A DNA stretch of 64,000 bases, taken from positions 2,086,001 through 2,150,000 of the forward strand of contig NZ_CP033875.1 of assembly GCF_002742645.2 (NCBI RefSeq), given 5' to 3'. This stretch comes from Caulobacter sp. FWC26. Lineage in GTDB: Bacteria > Pseudomonadota > Alphaproteobacteria > Caulobacterales > Caulobacteraceae. The translations under genes and the position numbers were made by a program. The notes below the pieces were generated by a model. It saw only the letters and a program-made list of their open reading frames with translations. It did not search any database and was not told the DNA's origin. The stretch's first letter is position 1. Each line of letters begins with the position of its first letter. Positions 43,985-53,218 of this stretch are shown here, in pieces.

Positions 43985-44004
43985 CTGGTCCTCCGCAGGA
44001 CCAG
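43985..44004 (+). terminator. First hairpin after bamB
   Basis: CTGGTCCT (43985-43992) pairs with AGGACCAG (43997-44004) around CCGC, five bases past the bamB stop. It probably reinforces the stronger hairpin that follows. Confidence 0.5.
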
Positions 44005-44021
44005 AGGCCAAAGCCCTTGAA

Positions 44022-44060
44022 GCCCGGGTCGGCGAAAGCCGGCCCGGGCCTTCGCTTTTT
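44022..44060 (+). terminator. Strong intrinsic terminator between bamB and der
   Basis: GCCCGGGTCGGC (44022-44033) pairs with GCCGGCCCGGGC (44038-44049) with one G-U pair and a GAAA tetraloop, followed by a run of five T at 44056-44060. It should end the yfgM-bamB transcript, so der likely has its own promoter in the 45 bp after it or depends on read-through. Confidence 0.85.
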
Positions 44061-44105
44061 CGGCTCCCTTTTGCGATAGGGGCGAAAATCGACTACTGGA
44101 CGCCT

Positions 44106-45869
44106 ATGCCTTTGAAACTCGCCATCGTCGGCCGCCCTAATGTGGGCAAGTCCACGCTGTTTAACCGTCTTGCCGGCAAGAAGCTGGCGATCGTCGACGA
44201 CCAGCCGGGCGTCACGCGCGACCGCCGCTACGCCTCCGGCAACCTCGGAGATCTTGAGCTCGAGCTCATCGACACCGCAGGCTTCGAGGATGTCGATGAC
44301 TCCAGTCTGGAAGCGCGTATGCGCGCCCAGACCGAGGCCGCAATCGAGGAGGCGGACGTCTCGCTGTTCGTCTTTGATAGCCGTGAGGGCGTGACTGCGC
44401 TCGACGAGGTGTTCGCGGCCATTCTGCGCAAGCGCGACAAGCCGGTGATCGTCGCGGCCAACAAGGCCGAGGGCAAGGCGGGCGAGGCCGGCGCCGGCGA
44501 AGCGTTCCGCCTCGGCCTGGGCGAACCGATCCCGATCTCCGGCGAGCACGGCGAGGGCATGGCGGAACTGTACGCCGCGCTTTTGGCCTTCGAGCCGCAG
44601 GCGGAAGAAACCGACGACGAAGACGACGACAGCAAGCCGATCCGCATTGCGATCATCGGTCGCCCGAACGCGGGCAAGTCGACCCTCGTCAACCGCCTGC
44701 TGGGTGAAGATCGCCTGCTGACCGGCCCAGAGGCCGGCATCACGCGCGACTCCATCTCGGTGGACTGGGAGTGGGATGGTCGCAAGATCCGTCTGGTCGA
44801 CACCGCTGGCCTGCGCCGCAAGGCCAAGGTGCAAGACAAGCTCGAGAAGCTGTCGACCGCAGACACGATCCGCGCGATCACCTTCGCCGAGGTGGTGTTG
44901 CTGGTGATGGACGCCACCCACCCGTTCGAAATCCAGGACCTGCAGATCGCCGACCTGGCGGAGCGGGAAGGGCGGGCCGTGGTGTTCGTGCTGGCCAAGT
45001 GGGACCTGATCGAGGATCAGGCCGCGCACCTCACGGCCTTCCGCGAGCATGCCGAGCGCATGCTGCCCCAGCTGCGCGGCGCGCCCGTCGTGGCGCTATC
45101 GGGCGAGACGGGCAAGGGCATCGACCACCTGATGCCGGCCGTCATCAAGACGCACCGCGATTGGTCGACCAAGGTCAAGACCCGCGACCTCAACGACTGG
45201 CTGCAGATGGCCATGCAGCGGCACCCGCCGCCGGCCGTGAACGGCAAGCGGGTCAAGCCCAAGTACATGGCCCAGACCAAGGCGCGGCCGCCGACGTTCG
45301 TGCTGTTCTCCAGCCGCGCCGACCAGATGCCGGATCACTACCGGCGCTATCTGGTGAACAGCCTGCGGGAAAGCTTCGATCTGCCGGGGGTGCCGCTGCG
45401 GATCACCGTGAAGTCGGGCGCCAACCCCTATGCGGATGGCGAAGCCAAAGGGCACAGCGGTCGTGGCAAGCGCGAGTTCGAACGTCGCGAGCGGGAAGAA
45501 GAGCGCATTCGCGCCTCGCGCAACACGGTCAAGAAGTCCAAGCGCCTGGCTGAAGAGGCCGCCGCTAAGGCGGCGGAAGCCGCCGGGCTGCCGGATCCGG
45601 GCAAGGCTGCGGTAAAGTCTGTGAAGAAGAAGGGCCCAGCCGTCGCCAAGCCTGCCGCGCGCGACACCGCCGTTGCGGCCGAACCCGGCAAGGCTGCGGT
45701 CAAGTCGGTGAAGGCCAAGGGGCCGCGCGCCCAGAAGAAGGTCTCCACCACGCCAAGCTACAAGGTCGGCGCGAAGGCGGCCGGCGGCAAAGCGGCCGGG
45801 CCAAAGCGTCCGACGGCGGGGGCGCGCACGGTGCGCGGCAATACTGGTCCGAAGTCGAAGGGGCGCTAG
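44106..45869 (+). CDS. der: Ribosome assembly GTPase Der (EngA) with long basic tail
   Basis: A 587-residue double-GTPase needed for 50S ribosome maturation. G domain 1 has GRPNVGKST (about 9-17) and DTAGF; G domain 2 has GRPNAGKST (about 184) and DTAGLRRK; a KH-like domain follows (about 360-460). The G4 motifs are atypical: NKAE in domain 1 and AKWD in domain 2, where NKxD is expected. Usual length is about 450-490. The extra 110-120 residues form a Lys/Ala/Pro-rich tail with an internal 14-residue repeat (45597-45638 and 45684-45725). The start codon has no strong Shine-Dalgarno sequence. Confidence 0.95.
   Translation: MPLKLAIVGRPNVGKSTLFNRLAGKKLAIVDDQPGVTRDRRYASGNLGDLELELIDTAGFEDVDDSSLEARMRAQTEAAIEEADVSLFVFDSREGVTALDEVFAAILRKRDKPVIVAANKAEGKAGEAGAGEAFRLGLGEPIPISGEHGEGMAELYAALLAFEPQAEETDDEDDDSKPIRIAIIGRPNAGKSTLVNRLLGEDRLLTGPEAGITRDSISVDWEWDGRKIRLVDTAGLRRKAKVQDKLEKLSTADTIRAITFAEVVLLVMDATHPFEIQDLQIADLAEREGRAVVFVLAKWDLIEDQAAHLTAFREHAERMLPQLRGAPVVALSGETGKGIDHLMPAVIKTHRDWSTKVKTRDLNDWLQMAMQRHPPPAVNGKRVKPKYMAQTKARPPTFVLFSSRADQMPDHYRRYLVNSLRESFDLPGVPLRITVKSGANPYADGEAKGHSGRGKREFERREREEERIRASRNTVKKSKRLAEEAAAKAAEAAGLPDPGKAAVKSVKKKGPAVAKPAARDTAVAAEPGKAAVKSVKAKGPRAQKKVSTTPSYKVGAKAAGGKAAGPKRPTAGARTVRGNTGPKSKGR
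45597..45725 (+). repeat. Intragenic direct repeat in the der tail
   Basis: Two 42-base copies (45597-45638 and 45684-45725), 87 bases apart, encode [10 protein letters not shown](K/A)KGP. They differ at synonymous sites and one Lys/Ala codon, so the duplication is not recent or the repeat is under selection. Confidence 0.8.
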
Positions 45870-45907
45870 CAGGCCGCAGCCGCCCCCTTCGGGCCGCCGT
45901 TCTCCGG

Positions 45908-46663
45908 TCAGGCGTCGATCGACGCCGACTCCTGCCCGCGTTCCTTGAAGCGGACCACGCCCTTGGGCGCGGGGCGGTCGGTGCGCAGCAGGTCGACGAT
46001 AAACGGGGCGATCGTCTCCGGCGCCGGAACGGTCGCGGGATTTTCGCCCGGGAACGCGGCCGAGCGCATCTTGGTGCGCATCGCGCCCGGATCGACGCAG
46101 AAGGCGCGCACCGTGGTGTTCTCCATCTCGTCAGCATAGACGTCGACGATCGCCTCCAGAGCCGCCTTGGTCGCCGTATAGGCCCCCCAGAACGCCGGGC
46201 GCGTCTTGGCGACGCTGCTGGAGAAGAACAGGGCGCGACCCGCATCCGACGCTCGCAGCAGCGGGTCCATGGCGCGGATCAGGCGCCAGTTGGCCGTCAA
46301 GTTGGTGGACAGGATCATGTCCCACCCCTTCGGCTCGAGATGGCTGACGGGCGTCAGAGGACCCAGGACGCCGGCCGCGCCGACCAGGATGTCGAGCTTG
46401 CCCCAGCGCCGGTGGATGGCGGCGCCCAGATGGTCCAGACCGTCGGGCTCGCGCAGGTCCAGCGGCACGAGCGTAGCGCGTTCACCTGTCGCCTGAAGGA
46501 TGGCGTCGTCCAGCGCCTCTAGAGCGCCCTGGGTGCGGCCCACGGCGATCACATGGGCGCCGGCCTCGGCCAAGCCCAACGCGACGGCTCCCCCGATGCC
46601 GCGCGTGGCGCCGGTAACAAGAGCGATGCGGCCGGCCAGCGGCTTGGAGGAGTCAGAGGTCAT
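45908..46663 (-). CDS. Short-chain dehydrogenase/reductase
   Basis: A 251-residue classical SDR. It has the cofactor motif VTGATRGIGG (about 16-25), AGVLGPLTP (NAG-like motif region), catalytic Ser in FFSSSVAKT, and YTATK (Tyr and Lys). The C-terminal portion reads PEKIAPFIVDLL-like sequence as PETIAPFIVDLL. Substrate unknown. It is convergent with der, with 38 bases between stops, and stands upstream of no other gene. SDRs of this type often act on fatty acyl or alcohol substrates. Confidence 0.88.
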   Translation of the reverse strand: MTSDSSKPLAGRIALVTGATRGIGGAVALGLAEAGAHVIAVGRTQGALEALDDAILQATGERATLVPLDLREPDGLDHLGAAIHRRWGKLDILVGAAGVLGPLTPVSHLEPKGWDMILSTNLTANWRLIRAMDPLLRASDAGRALFFSSSVAKTRPAFWGAYTATKAALEAIVDVYADEMENTTVRAFCVDPGAMRTKMRSAAFPGENPATVPAPETIAPFIVDLLRTDRPAPKGVVRFKERGQESASIDA

Positions 46664-46711
46664 GGGGGCGTTCTAGTGCAGGGAAGTCGAAACGAAAACC
46701 AGCGGAAGCCC

Positions 46712-47698
46712 TTAAGCTTCTGCGGTCTGGCGCGGCCGCGTCGCATAGTGCTGGGCGATCACCGAACAGGCCATCAGCTGGATCTGGTGGAAGATCATCA
46801 AGGGCAGCACGATGATACCCGCCGTGGCGCCGGGAAATAAAATCCCAGCCATGGGCACGCCCGTGGCCATGCTCTTCTTCGAGCCGCAGAAGATGATGGT
46901 GATCTCGTCTTCCTTCGAGAATCCAAGCGCCCGAGCGCCATAGGTCGTCGCCGCCAACACGACCGCCAGCAGCGCGCAGCAGGTGATGAAGAGGGCGACC
47001 ATCTCCAGCGCCGAGACCTTGCTCCAGATGCCGCCGACGACCGCCTCGCTGAAGGCGGCGTAGACGACCAGCAGGATCGATCCGCGATCGACGTAGCCGA
47101 CCAGCTGCTTGTGCTTTTCGATCCATTTGGAGACCAGCGGACGGGCCAGCTGGCCCACGATGAAGGGCAACAGCAGCTGGACGACGATGTCCTGGATGGA
47201 TTTCCAGCCGCCGGCCGCACCGCCTTGGGTGTGCATCAGCACGCCGACCAAGACGGGTGTGACGAAGATACCAAAGAGGTTTGAGGCCGAAGCCGCGCAG
47301 ACCGCTGCGGCGACGTTGCCGCGGGCGATCGAGGTGAAGGCGATCGAGGACTGCACCGTCGAGGGCAGGCAGCACAGGAACAGCATCCCCGCCGCCAGGG
47401 TCGACGACAAGACGCCCAGCTTGCTGGCGACCAGGCCCAGAACCGGGAACATGACGAAGGTGAACGCCAGGATCGTCAGATGCAGACGCCAGTGGGTGAC
47501 GCCCGCCACCACGGCTTCGCGCGACAGCTTTGCCCCGTGCAGGAAGAACAGCAGGGCGATCGCCAGTTTGACAACGATCGACAGCCCCTCGGCCGCCACG
47601 CCACGTACGGGCAGGACCGACGCCAGGACGACCATGCTGAACAGGGCGATGACGTAGGGCTCGATCTTCAGCTTGTCGAGCAGGCGTTTGAAACCCAT
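46712..47698 (-). CDS. Bile acid:sodium symporter-like (SBF/YfeH) transporter
   Basis: A 328-residue protein with about ten transmembrane segments of the SBF-like family (YfeH, SLC10A7 relatives). Family landmarks are LFFLHGAKLSREAV, CCLPSTVQSSIAFTS, and IIFCGSKKSMATGVP. Members are Na+-dependent anion or small-molecule transporters of uncertain substrate in bacteria. ATG 47698 has GAGG upstream, which lies inside the purF terminator stem. The SDR gene follows after 48 bases on the same strand and may be cotranscribed. Confidence 0.9.
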   Translation of the reverse strand: MGFKRLLDKLKIEPYVIALFSMVVLASVLPVRGVAAEGLSIVVKLAIALLFFLHGAKLSREAVVAGVTHWRLHLTILAFTFVMFPVLGLVASKLGVLSSTLAAGMLFLCCLPSTVQSSIAFTSIARGNVAAAVCAASASNLFGIFVTPVLVGVLMHTQGGAAGGWKSIQDIVVQLLLPFIVGQLARPLVSKWIEKHKQLVGYVDRGSILLVVYAAFSEAVVGGIWSKVSALEMVALFITCCALLAVVLAATTYGARALGFSKEDEITIIFCGSKKSMATGVPMAGILFPGATAGIIVLPLMIFHQIQLMACSVIAQHYATRPRQTAEA

Positions 47699-47707
47699 GG
47701 ACAAAAT

Positions 47708-47738
47708 CCTCGTCCCACCCGGTGATGGCGGGACGAGG
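47708..47738 (-). terminator. purF terminator overlapping the SBF-gene ribosome-binding site
   Basis: On the minus strand GGGACGAGG/CCTCGTCCC arms (47730-47738 and 47708-47716) enclose a 13-base loop and are followed by ATTTTG. The stem lies seven bases past the purF stop. The 3' arm contains the GAGG used by the SBF gene nine bases upstream of its start codon. Confidence 0.75.
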
Positions 47739-47744
47739 GGTATG

Positions 47745-49247
47745 TCACGCGCTGACCAGCAGCGAAAGCTGCTTGTCGTTGGTTTCGTTGCGGCCTTCGG
47801 CGATCTCGCGGTCCGTCAGGCGGGTCGGATAGTCGCCGGTGAAGTAGTGGTCGGTGAATTGCGGCGTCGCCGGATCGCGCTGACCGGCTTCCAGGGCGTC
47901 ATAGAGGCCGTCCACCGACAGGAAGCCCAGCGAGTCGACCTCCAGGAACTTGGCCATTTCCTCCAGCGATTTGTTGGCCGCCAGCAGCTGCTCGCGCTCG
48001 GGCATGTCGATCCCGTAAAAGTCGGGCCACTTGATGGGCGGGCTGGCTGAGCGGAGGTGAACCTCCTTGGCGCCGGCCTCGCGGACCATGCGGACGATCT
48101 TCAGCGAGGTGGTGCCGCGCACGATCGAGTCGTCGATCAGCACCACGCGCTTTCCGGACAGGATGGCGCGGTTGGGGCTGTGCTTCATGCGAACGCCCAG
48201 CTCACGGACGCCTTGGGTCGGCTGGATGAAGGTGCGGCCCACATAGTGGTTGCGGATGATGCCCATCTCGAACGGAAGACCACTCTGCTGGGCGTAACCG
48301 AGCGCGGCCGGCACGCCGCTGTCGGGCACGGGCACCACGACGTCGGCCTCGACGCCGGTCTCCTTGGCCAGGTTCATGCCCATACGCTTGCGCACGCCAT
48401 AGACCGAGCGGCCGTTCACCACGCTGTCGGGGCGGGCGAAGTAGACGTACTCAAACACGCAAGGGCGCGCGGGGGCGGTCTGGAACGGCTTGGTCGAGGT
48501 GATGCCGGTCTCTTCGATCACCACCATCTCGCCGTGCTCGATGTCACGGACGAAACGGGCGCCGATCATGTCGAGGGCGCAGGTCTCAGAAGCCAGCACC
48601 GGCTTGCCGTCCAGGTCGCCCAGCACCAGCGGCCGGATGCCCAGCGGATCGCGCACGCCGATCATCTTCTTGTTGGTGATAGCCACCAGGGCGTAGCCGC
48701 CCTCGATCTGGCTGATCGCGTCGACGAAGCGGTCGACGATCTTGGCCTTCCTTGAGCGGGCGATCAGGTGAAGGATCGCCTCGGAGTCCGAGGTCGACTG
48801 GAAAATCGCGCCTTCCTGCACCAGGCGCTCGCGCAGGGTCAGGAAGTTGGTCAGGTTGCCGTTGTGGGCGATCGCAACACCGCCGGTCTCGAGATCGGCG
48901 AACATGGGCTGGACGTTGCGGATGAAGCTGCCGCCGGCCGTCGAATAGCGCGTGTGGCCGATGGCCATGTTGCCCGGCAGGCGTTGCACCAGGTCGGAGC
49001 CCGTGAAGGCGTCGCCGACATGGCCCATATGGCGTTCGGTGTGGAAGCGATTGCCGTCGAAGGCAGCGATGCCGCAAGCCTCCTGGCCGCGGTGCTGAAG
49101 GGCGTGCAGGCCCAGCGCGGCGATGGCGGCGGCGTCACGCACGCCGAACACGCCGAACACCCCGCATTCCAGGCGGAGGGTGTCATCCTCCGGATCGCGC
49201 CAGGGCGCAGAAGAGTAGCGGTCGGTCGACTGGCCCAGGAAAGTCAT
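47745..49247 (-). CDS. purF: Amidophosphoribosyltransferase
   Basis: Catalyses the first committed step of purine synthesis (PRPP plus glutamine to phosphoribosylamine). The 500-residue protein has a propeptide and the nucleophile Cys28 in LECGVFGVFG, glutamine-site motifs IGHTRYSTAGG and AIAHNGNLTN, and the PRPP motif VVLIDDSIVRGTTS. Its ATG overlaps the cvpA stop by four bases, and the pair cvpA-purF is conserved in many proteobacteria. The terminator at 47708-47738 follows. Confidence 0.96.
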   Translation of the reverse strand: MTFLGQSTDRYSSAPWRDPEDDTLRLECGVFGVFGVRDAAAIAALGLHALQHRGQEACGIAAFDGNRFHTERHMGHVGDAFTGSDLVQRLPGNMAIGHTRYSTAGGSFIRNVQPMFADLETGGVAIAHNGNLTNFLTLRERLVQEGAIFQSTSDSEAILHLIARSRKAKIVDRFVDAISQIEGGYALVAITNKKMIGVRDPLGIRPLVLGDLDGKPVLASETCALDMIGARFVRDIEHGEMVVIEETGITSTKPFQTAPARPCVFEYVYFARPDSVVNGRSVYGVRKRMGMNLAKETGVEADVVVPVPDSGVPAALGYAQQSGLPFEMGIIRNHYVGRTFIQPTQGVRELGVRMKHSPNRAILSGKRVVLIDDSIVRGTTSLKIVRMVREAGAKEVHLRSASPPIKWPDFYGIDMPEREQLLAANKSLEEMAKFLEVDSLGFLSVDGLYDALEAGQRDPATPQFTDHYFTGDYPTRLTDREIAEGRNETNDKQLSLLVSA

Positions 49248-49861
49248 CGCGATTTCTCCACCAGGTCGTCGAGGTTCCGACGCTGGTTCTCATCATAGCC
49301 TTTTCCCGACGATTCCTCGCCGGACGTATTGTCGCCGCCGTCCTTGACGGCGTCCTTGATCGCGGGGGCCAGCTTGCCGGCCAACGCCTTGCCCTTGGGA
49401 GCGAAGACCTTCAGCACGGTCCCGCTCACTTCCGAGAGCGGATAGAAGATCGAATCCTCCACCCAGCGCGGCATGCGGTCGGGCGGCGTCGCCAGATGCA
49501 GCAGAAGGTTGAAGACGCCCAGGATCACGAAGGCGCGGATCAAGCCGAAGCCGGCGCCGACCGCTTGGTCTAGAACGCCTGCCGAGGTGTCATGCAGACT
49601 GGCGGTGATGCGCCCGCCGATCAGGCGGACGATCAGGAAGACGATCACGAACACGACCAGCACCGCCGTGGCCGTCGCGGCCCAGTCCGGATCCATCATC
49701 GAACGGAACAGGGGGCCGGTGACGCGCAGCCCAAAAAGGGCGATGGCGGCGGCGAAGATGAAGGAGAGCGCCGAGGTCAGTTCGCGCGAGGCGCCCCGCA
49801 CCCAGCCCGTGACGCCGGAAACCAGCAGGAGCAGGCCGGCGATGATATCGAACGGTGTCAC
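49244..49861 (-). CDS. cvpA: CvpA-family membrane protein
   Basis: A 205-residue inner-membrane protein with four transmembrane segments (about 5-25, 30-50, 62-85, 103-125). The N-terminus (M)TPFDIIAGLLLLVSGVTGWVRG is typical, followed by a charged C-terminal tail rich in Lys, Asp and Glu. CvpA is linked to colicin V export and envelope stress tolerance; its biochemical role is unclear. The start is GTG overlapping the radA stop (GTGA), and its own stop overlaps purF. Confidence 0.92.
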   Translation of the reverse strand: MTPFDIIAGLLLLVSGVTGWVRGASRELTSALSFIFAAAIALFGLRVTGPLFRSMMDPDWAATATAVLVVFVIVFLIVRLIGGRITASLHDTSAGVLDQAVGAGFGLIRAFVILGVFNLLLHLATPPDRMPRWVEDSIFYPLSEVSGTVLKVFAPKGKALAGKLAPAIKDAVKDGGDNTSGEESSGKGYDENQRRNLDDLVEKSR

Positions 49862-51240
49862 GTCAAACTGGTCCAGATCTCGTCGCCGATGCGGCGCACG
49901 GCGTCCGTCAGGCGCGCCACGCCTGCGACGGGCAGTGCGCCGCCGCCCTCAGGCAGGCCGGCGAGCGGGCCGAGGGCGCGGCCAAACCCCAGTTTCGCGG
50001 CTTCCTTCAAACGGGTCTCCATCCGACTGACCGGGCGGACTTCGCCCGACAGGCTGAGTTCGCCGAACACGACGCAGTCCTGGGGCAGGGCGACGTCCAG
50101 GGCGGAAGAGGCCAGGGCCGCCGCCGCCGCGAGATCCGCCGCCGGTTCGGTAATGCGCAGGCCGCCGGCGACGTTCAGATAGACGTCCTTGTCGCCAAAA
50201 CCAAGGCCGCATCGGGCCTCGAGTACGGCGAGCACCATGGCCAGACGCCCGGAGTCCCAGCCGACGACGGCGCGGCGCGGCGTTCCGTAGGCCGACGGCG
50301 CGACCAGGGCCTGGAATTCCACGAGCACGGGGCGCGAGCCCTCGATGCCGGCGAACACCGCCGCGCCGGCCGCGCGCTCGCCGCCCTCGTTGAGAAACAG
50401 GGCTGAGGGGTTCTTGACCTCGCGCAGGCCCACATCGCCCATCTCGAACACGCCGATCTCGTCGGTCGCGCCGAAACGGTTCTTGGCGCCGCGCAGGATA
50501 CGGAACGGATAGCCGCGCTCGCCCTCGAACGAGAGTACGGCGTCGACCAGGTGCTCGACGACGCGCGGGCCGGCGATCTGGCCGTCCTTGGTGACGTGAC
50601 CCACGAGCAGGATCGCCACGCCCTTCTTCTTGGCCAGGCGCACCAGCTCGGTGGCGCAGGCGCGCACCTGGGTGACCGTGCCGGGTCCGGCCTCGTGGGC
50701 GTCGCTCCACATCGTCTGGATCGAGTCGATGACCACCAGGTCGAAGCTGTCACGCTTCAGGCCGTCGAGGATGTCGCGCAGGGCGGTCTCGGCGGCGAGG
50801 CTGACATTGGCTTTGGCCAGACCCATGCGGTCGGCGCGGCCCCGGATCTGCTCGACGGCCTCTTCGCCCGAGATATAGGCGCAGGATACGCCCCGCGCGG
50901 CGGCGCTGGCGCAGACCTGAAGCAAGAGGGTCGACTTGCCCACGCCCGGATCGCCGCCGATCAGCAAGGCCGAGCCGGGCACCACGCCCCCGCCGCAGAC
51001 GCGATCGAACTCGTCGACGCCGGTCAGGATGCGGGGAGGGGGCGCTGTCTCGCTTTCCAGTCCCGTGAACTGCAGTCCGCGCACGCGGGTGGCCTTGGTC
51101 GCCGACAGGGCGCCGGGCGGCTTGGCGCTGACCTCTTCGACCAGAGTATTCCAGCTCTGGCAGGCCGAGCACTGTCCGGACCATTTGGTCTGGACCGCGC
51201 CGCAGGACTGGCAGGCGTAGACTGCGCCGTCGCGGGCCAT
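49858..51240 (-). CDS. radA: DNA repair protein RadA (Sms)
   Basis: A 460-residue branch-migration ATPase. An N-terminal zinc finger (CQSCGAVQTKWSGQCSAC) is followed by a RecA-like core with Walker A GGDPGVGKST, Walker B LVVIDSIQTMW, the RadA signature KNRFG in RGAKNRFGATDE, and a C-terminal Lon-protease-like domain (about 300-455) with GELSLSGEVRPVSRM. It is the upstream partner of cvpA-purF in an overlapping chain, a common arrangement in alphaproteobacteria. Confidence 0.96.
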   Translation of the reverse strand: MARDGAVYACQSCGAVQTKWSGQCSACQSWNTLVEEVSAKPPGALSATKATRVRGLQFTGLESETAPPPRILTGVDEFDRVCGGGVVPGSALLIGGDPGVGKSTLLLQVCASAAARGVSCAYISGEEAVEQIRGRADRMGLAKANVSLAAETALRDILDGLKRDSFDLVVIDSIQTMWSDAHEAGPGTVTQVRACATELVRLAKKKGVAILLVGHVTKDGQIAGPRVVEHLVDAVLSFEGERGYPFRILRGAKNRFGATDEIGVFEMGDVGLREVKNPSALFLNEGGERAAGAAVFAGIEGSRPVLVEFQALVAPSAYGTPRRAVVGWDSGRLAMVLAVLEARCGLGFGDKDVYLNVAGGLRITEPAADLAAAAALASSALDVALPQDCVVFGELSLSGEVRPVSRMETRLKEAAKLGFGRALGPLAGLPEGGGALPVAGVARLTDAVRRIGDEIWTSLT

Positions 51241-51314
51241 GAGGTCTCCTGATTCTCGAATGCCGGGAGACTACAGGCTGGCGGCGCGCTGCGCCAAAGA
51301 CGGACGCATGCGCG

Positions 51315-52409
51315 TCAGCGCGAAGCGCCGACGTATCGCCGAACGCCGCGCAGCGTCAGTCGAGTGAGGCGCTCGTAGGCGGTCGTTCCCGCTGCATCCG
51401 CCGCATCGTCGACCGGCAAGTTGGCGCCGAACAGTTCGACCATCGCGCCCGGACGAGCCGCGTCGCAGTCGGTGACGTCCACGGCGATCAGGTCCATGGA
51501 CACGCGGCCCAGCATAGGCCGCCGCGCACCGTCAAACCAGACTTCGCCATGCGGGAAAGCGGCGCGAGGGACGCCGTCGGCGTAGCCGGCCGCGACAATG
51601 GCCACGCGGGTGTTGTCGCTGGCGGTCCAACCTGCGCCGTAGCCAATGCTCTCGCCGCGCGGGACGACGCGAACCTGTAGGATCGGCGCCTCGACGGTCG
51701 CCACCGGGCGGATCTCGGGATGAGGACGCCCCTCCGGCCCGCCGCCGTAGAGGCTGACGCCGGGGCGGGCCTGGTCGAACCGATAGGCTTCGCTGAGGAA
51801 GAGGCCGCCTGAGTTAGCCAGGCTGCGCTTGACGCCCGGTAGCATGGCGGCGGCTTCCTGGAAGCGCTCGAGCTGCTTGGCGTTCTGCGGATGCTCGGGC
51901 TGGTCGGCGCAGGCAAGGTGGCTGACGACCATCTCCAGGTCCAGCCGCTTCAGACGGTCGACGGATCCGACCAGAACCTTCAGCTCTTCCGGACGCAGGC
52001 CGAGCCGGTTCATGCCGGTGTCGACGTGCAAGGCCGCCCGCAGGCGCCCTGAGCGCGCCTGAACGTTCCAGGCTTCGACCTGGGGAAGGCTGTTGAGAAC
52101 GGGGATCAGCTTTGCGCCCTCGAGCGTGTCGCCTGATCCCGGCGTGGCGCCGTCCAGCACATAGATGCGAGCCTCGCGGTCGCCCAGAGACTGACGCAGG
52201 GCCACGCCCTCGGCCAGCCGGGCGACATAGAAGCTGCGCGCGCCTTCCGCCCAGAGGCGATCAACGACCGGAGCCGCGCCCAGGCCGTAGGCGTCCGCCT
52301 TCACGGCGGGCGCGACCTCCGCATCGCCCGCGCGCGCGCGCAACGCGGCGTAGTTTTGCGCCAGAGCGTCGAGGTCGATGGTTACGCGGATGTCGTGCGG
52401 GTCGGTCAC
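51315..52409 (-). CDS. alr: Alanine racemase
   Basis: A 364-residue PLP enzyme that makes D-alanine for peptidoglycan. The PLP Lys lies in [13 protein letters not shown] (about residue 37). GMNRLGL (about 133) and [11 protein letters not shown] near the C-terminal domain, and the Tyr in [11 protein letters not shown], are family features. The start is GTG at 52407-52409, 39 bases after the marC stop on the same strand. It lies 74 bases upstream of radA. Confidence 0.94.
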   Translation of the reverse strand: MTDPHDIRVTIDLDALAQNYAALRARAGDAEVAPAVKADAYGLGAAPVVDRLWAEGARSFYVARLAEGVALRQSLGDREARIYVLDGATPGSGDTLEGAKLIPVLNSLPQVEAWNVQARSGRLRAALHVDTGMNRLGLRPEELKVLVGSVDRLKRLDLEMVVSHLACADQPEHPQNAKQLERFQEAAAMLPGVKRSLANSGGLFLSEAYRFDQARPGVSLYGGGPEGRPHPEIRPVATVEAPILQVRVVPRGESIGYGAGWTASDNTRVAIVAAGYADGVPRAAFPHGEVWFDGARRPMLGRVSMDLIAVDVTDCDAARPGAMVELFGANLPVDDAADAAGTTAYERLTRLTLRGVRRYVGASR

Positions 52410-52448
52410 CTCTTGGGCCTAGCCGACACCGCCCTTGCGTTCAACGGA

Positions 52449-53135
52449 TTAACCGGGATGGGCGAGCAGGAACTTGGCCACGAGGTTCTCCACGCCGGAA
52501 GCGATGATCTGCACGCCGATGCAAAGCAGCAGAAACGCTACCAGCCGCGACAATACGCGGGCGCCGGAAGGGCCCAGCATCCGCATGACCTGACCTGAGG
52601 CGCTGTAGCAAAGCCAGACAAGGATTGCGACGAGCGCGGCCGCCAAGCTGGCGCCGATGAAGAACGGCGCCACCGCGTCGCCTTCGGTCGGCCGCTGAGA
52701 GGACAGGGCGATCGCCACCGAGATCGAACCCGGACCGGTGGTGAAGGGCATGGTCAGCGGGAAGAAGGCCACGTCGTTATGGCTCTGGGCCGACTCGGTC
52801 TGATTGGCCTTGCGGTCTTCGTTCTGCTCGGGGTCCATCAGGAGGCCCCAGGCCCGGATCGCCACGACCAAGCCGCCCGCGACCCGCAGCGCGCCGATGC
52901 TGACCCCGAAGAAATTGAGGATATAGCCGCCCAGCAGCAGCGACCCCAGCAGCACCAGAAACGCGTAGAAGCCGATAGCGCGCGCCAGCTTCAGGCGTGC
53001 GGGTCGCGACCGGTTTCCCATGGCCTGATCGAAGATCAGGGCCGCCCCGACCGGGTTGACGATCGAGAAAAGCGCCGGGAACGCCAAGAGGAAGGCCCCG
53101 ATCAGGCTGGAGGTGGGTAGCGGGCTGAAGTCCAT
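52449..53135 (-). CDS. MarC-family integral membrane protein
   Basis: A 228-residue protein with six transmembrane segments. The motif AFPALFSIVNPVGAALIFDQAM near the N-terminus and FFPLTMPFTTGPGSISVAIAL in the middle are diagnostic of the MarC (UPF0056) family. The biochemical role is not established despite the gene name. It is transcribed toward alr with 39 bases between. A strong hairpin separates it from the upstream thioesterase gene, so it likely has its own promoter. Confidence 0.92.
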   Translation of the reverse strand: MDFSPLPTSSLIGAFLLAFPALFSIVNPVGAALIFDQAMGNRSRPARLKLARAIGFYAFLVLLGSLLLGGYILNFFGVSIGALRVAGGLVVAIRAWGLLMDPEQNEDRKANQTESAQSHNDVAFFPLTMPFTTGPGSISVAIALSSQRPTEGDAVAPFFIGASLAAALVAILVWLCYSASGQVMRMLGPSGARVLSRLVAFLLLCIGVQIIASGVENLVAKFLLAHPG

Positions 53136-53194
53136 GTGACTCGTCGGGCTGGGAGGCGAGGCGCCGACCGTGGCTCGCCCAGGGCGACAAAGTC

Positions 53195-53218
53195 AAACCT
53201 GACAGGCCTGTCCGGTTT
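53195..53218 (-). terminator. Terminator at the end of the thioesterase gene
   Basis: A 12-bp perfect palindrome GACAGGCCTGTC (53201-53212) is extended by AAACC and GGTTT arms (53195-53199 and 53214-53218) with one mismatch each side. On the minus strand the stem includes most of the stop codon at 53217-53219 and is followed by a T-rich TTTGACTTTG tail. Confidence 0.7.
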
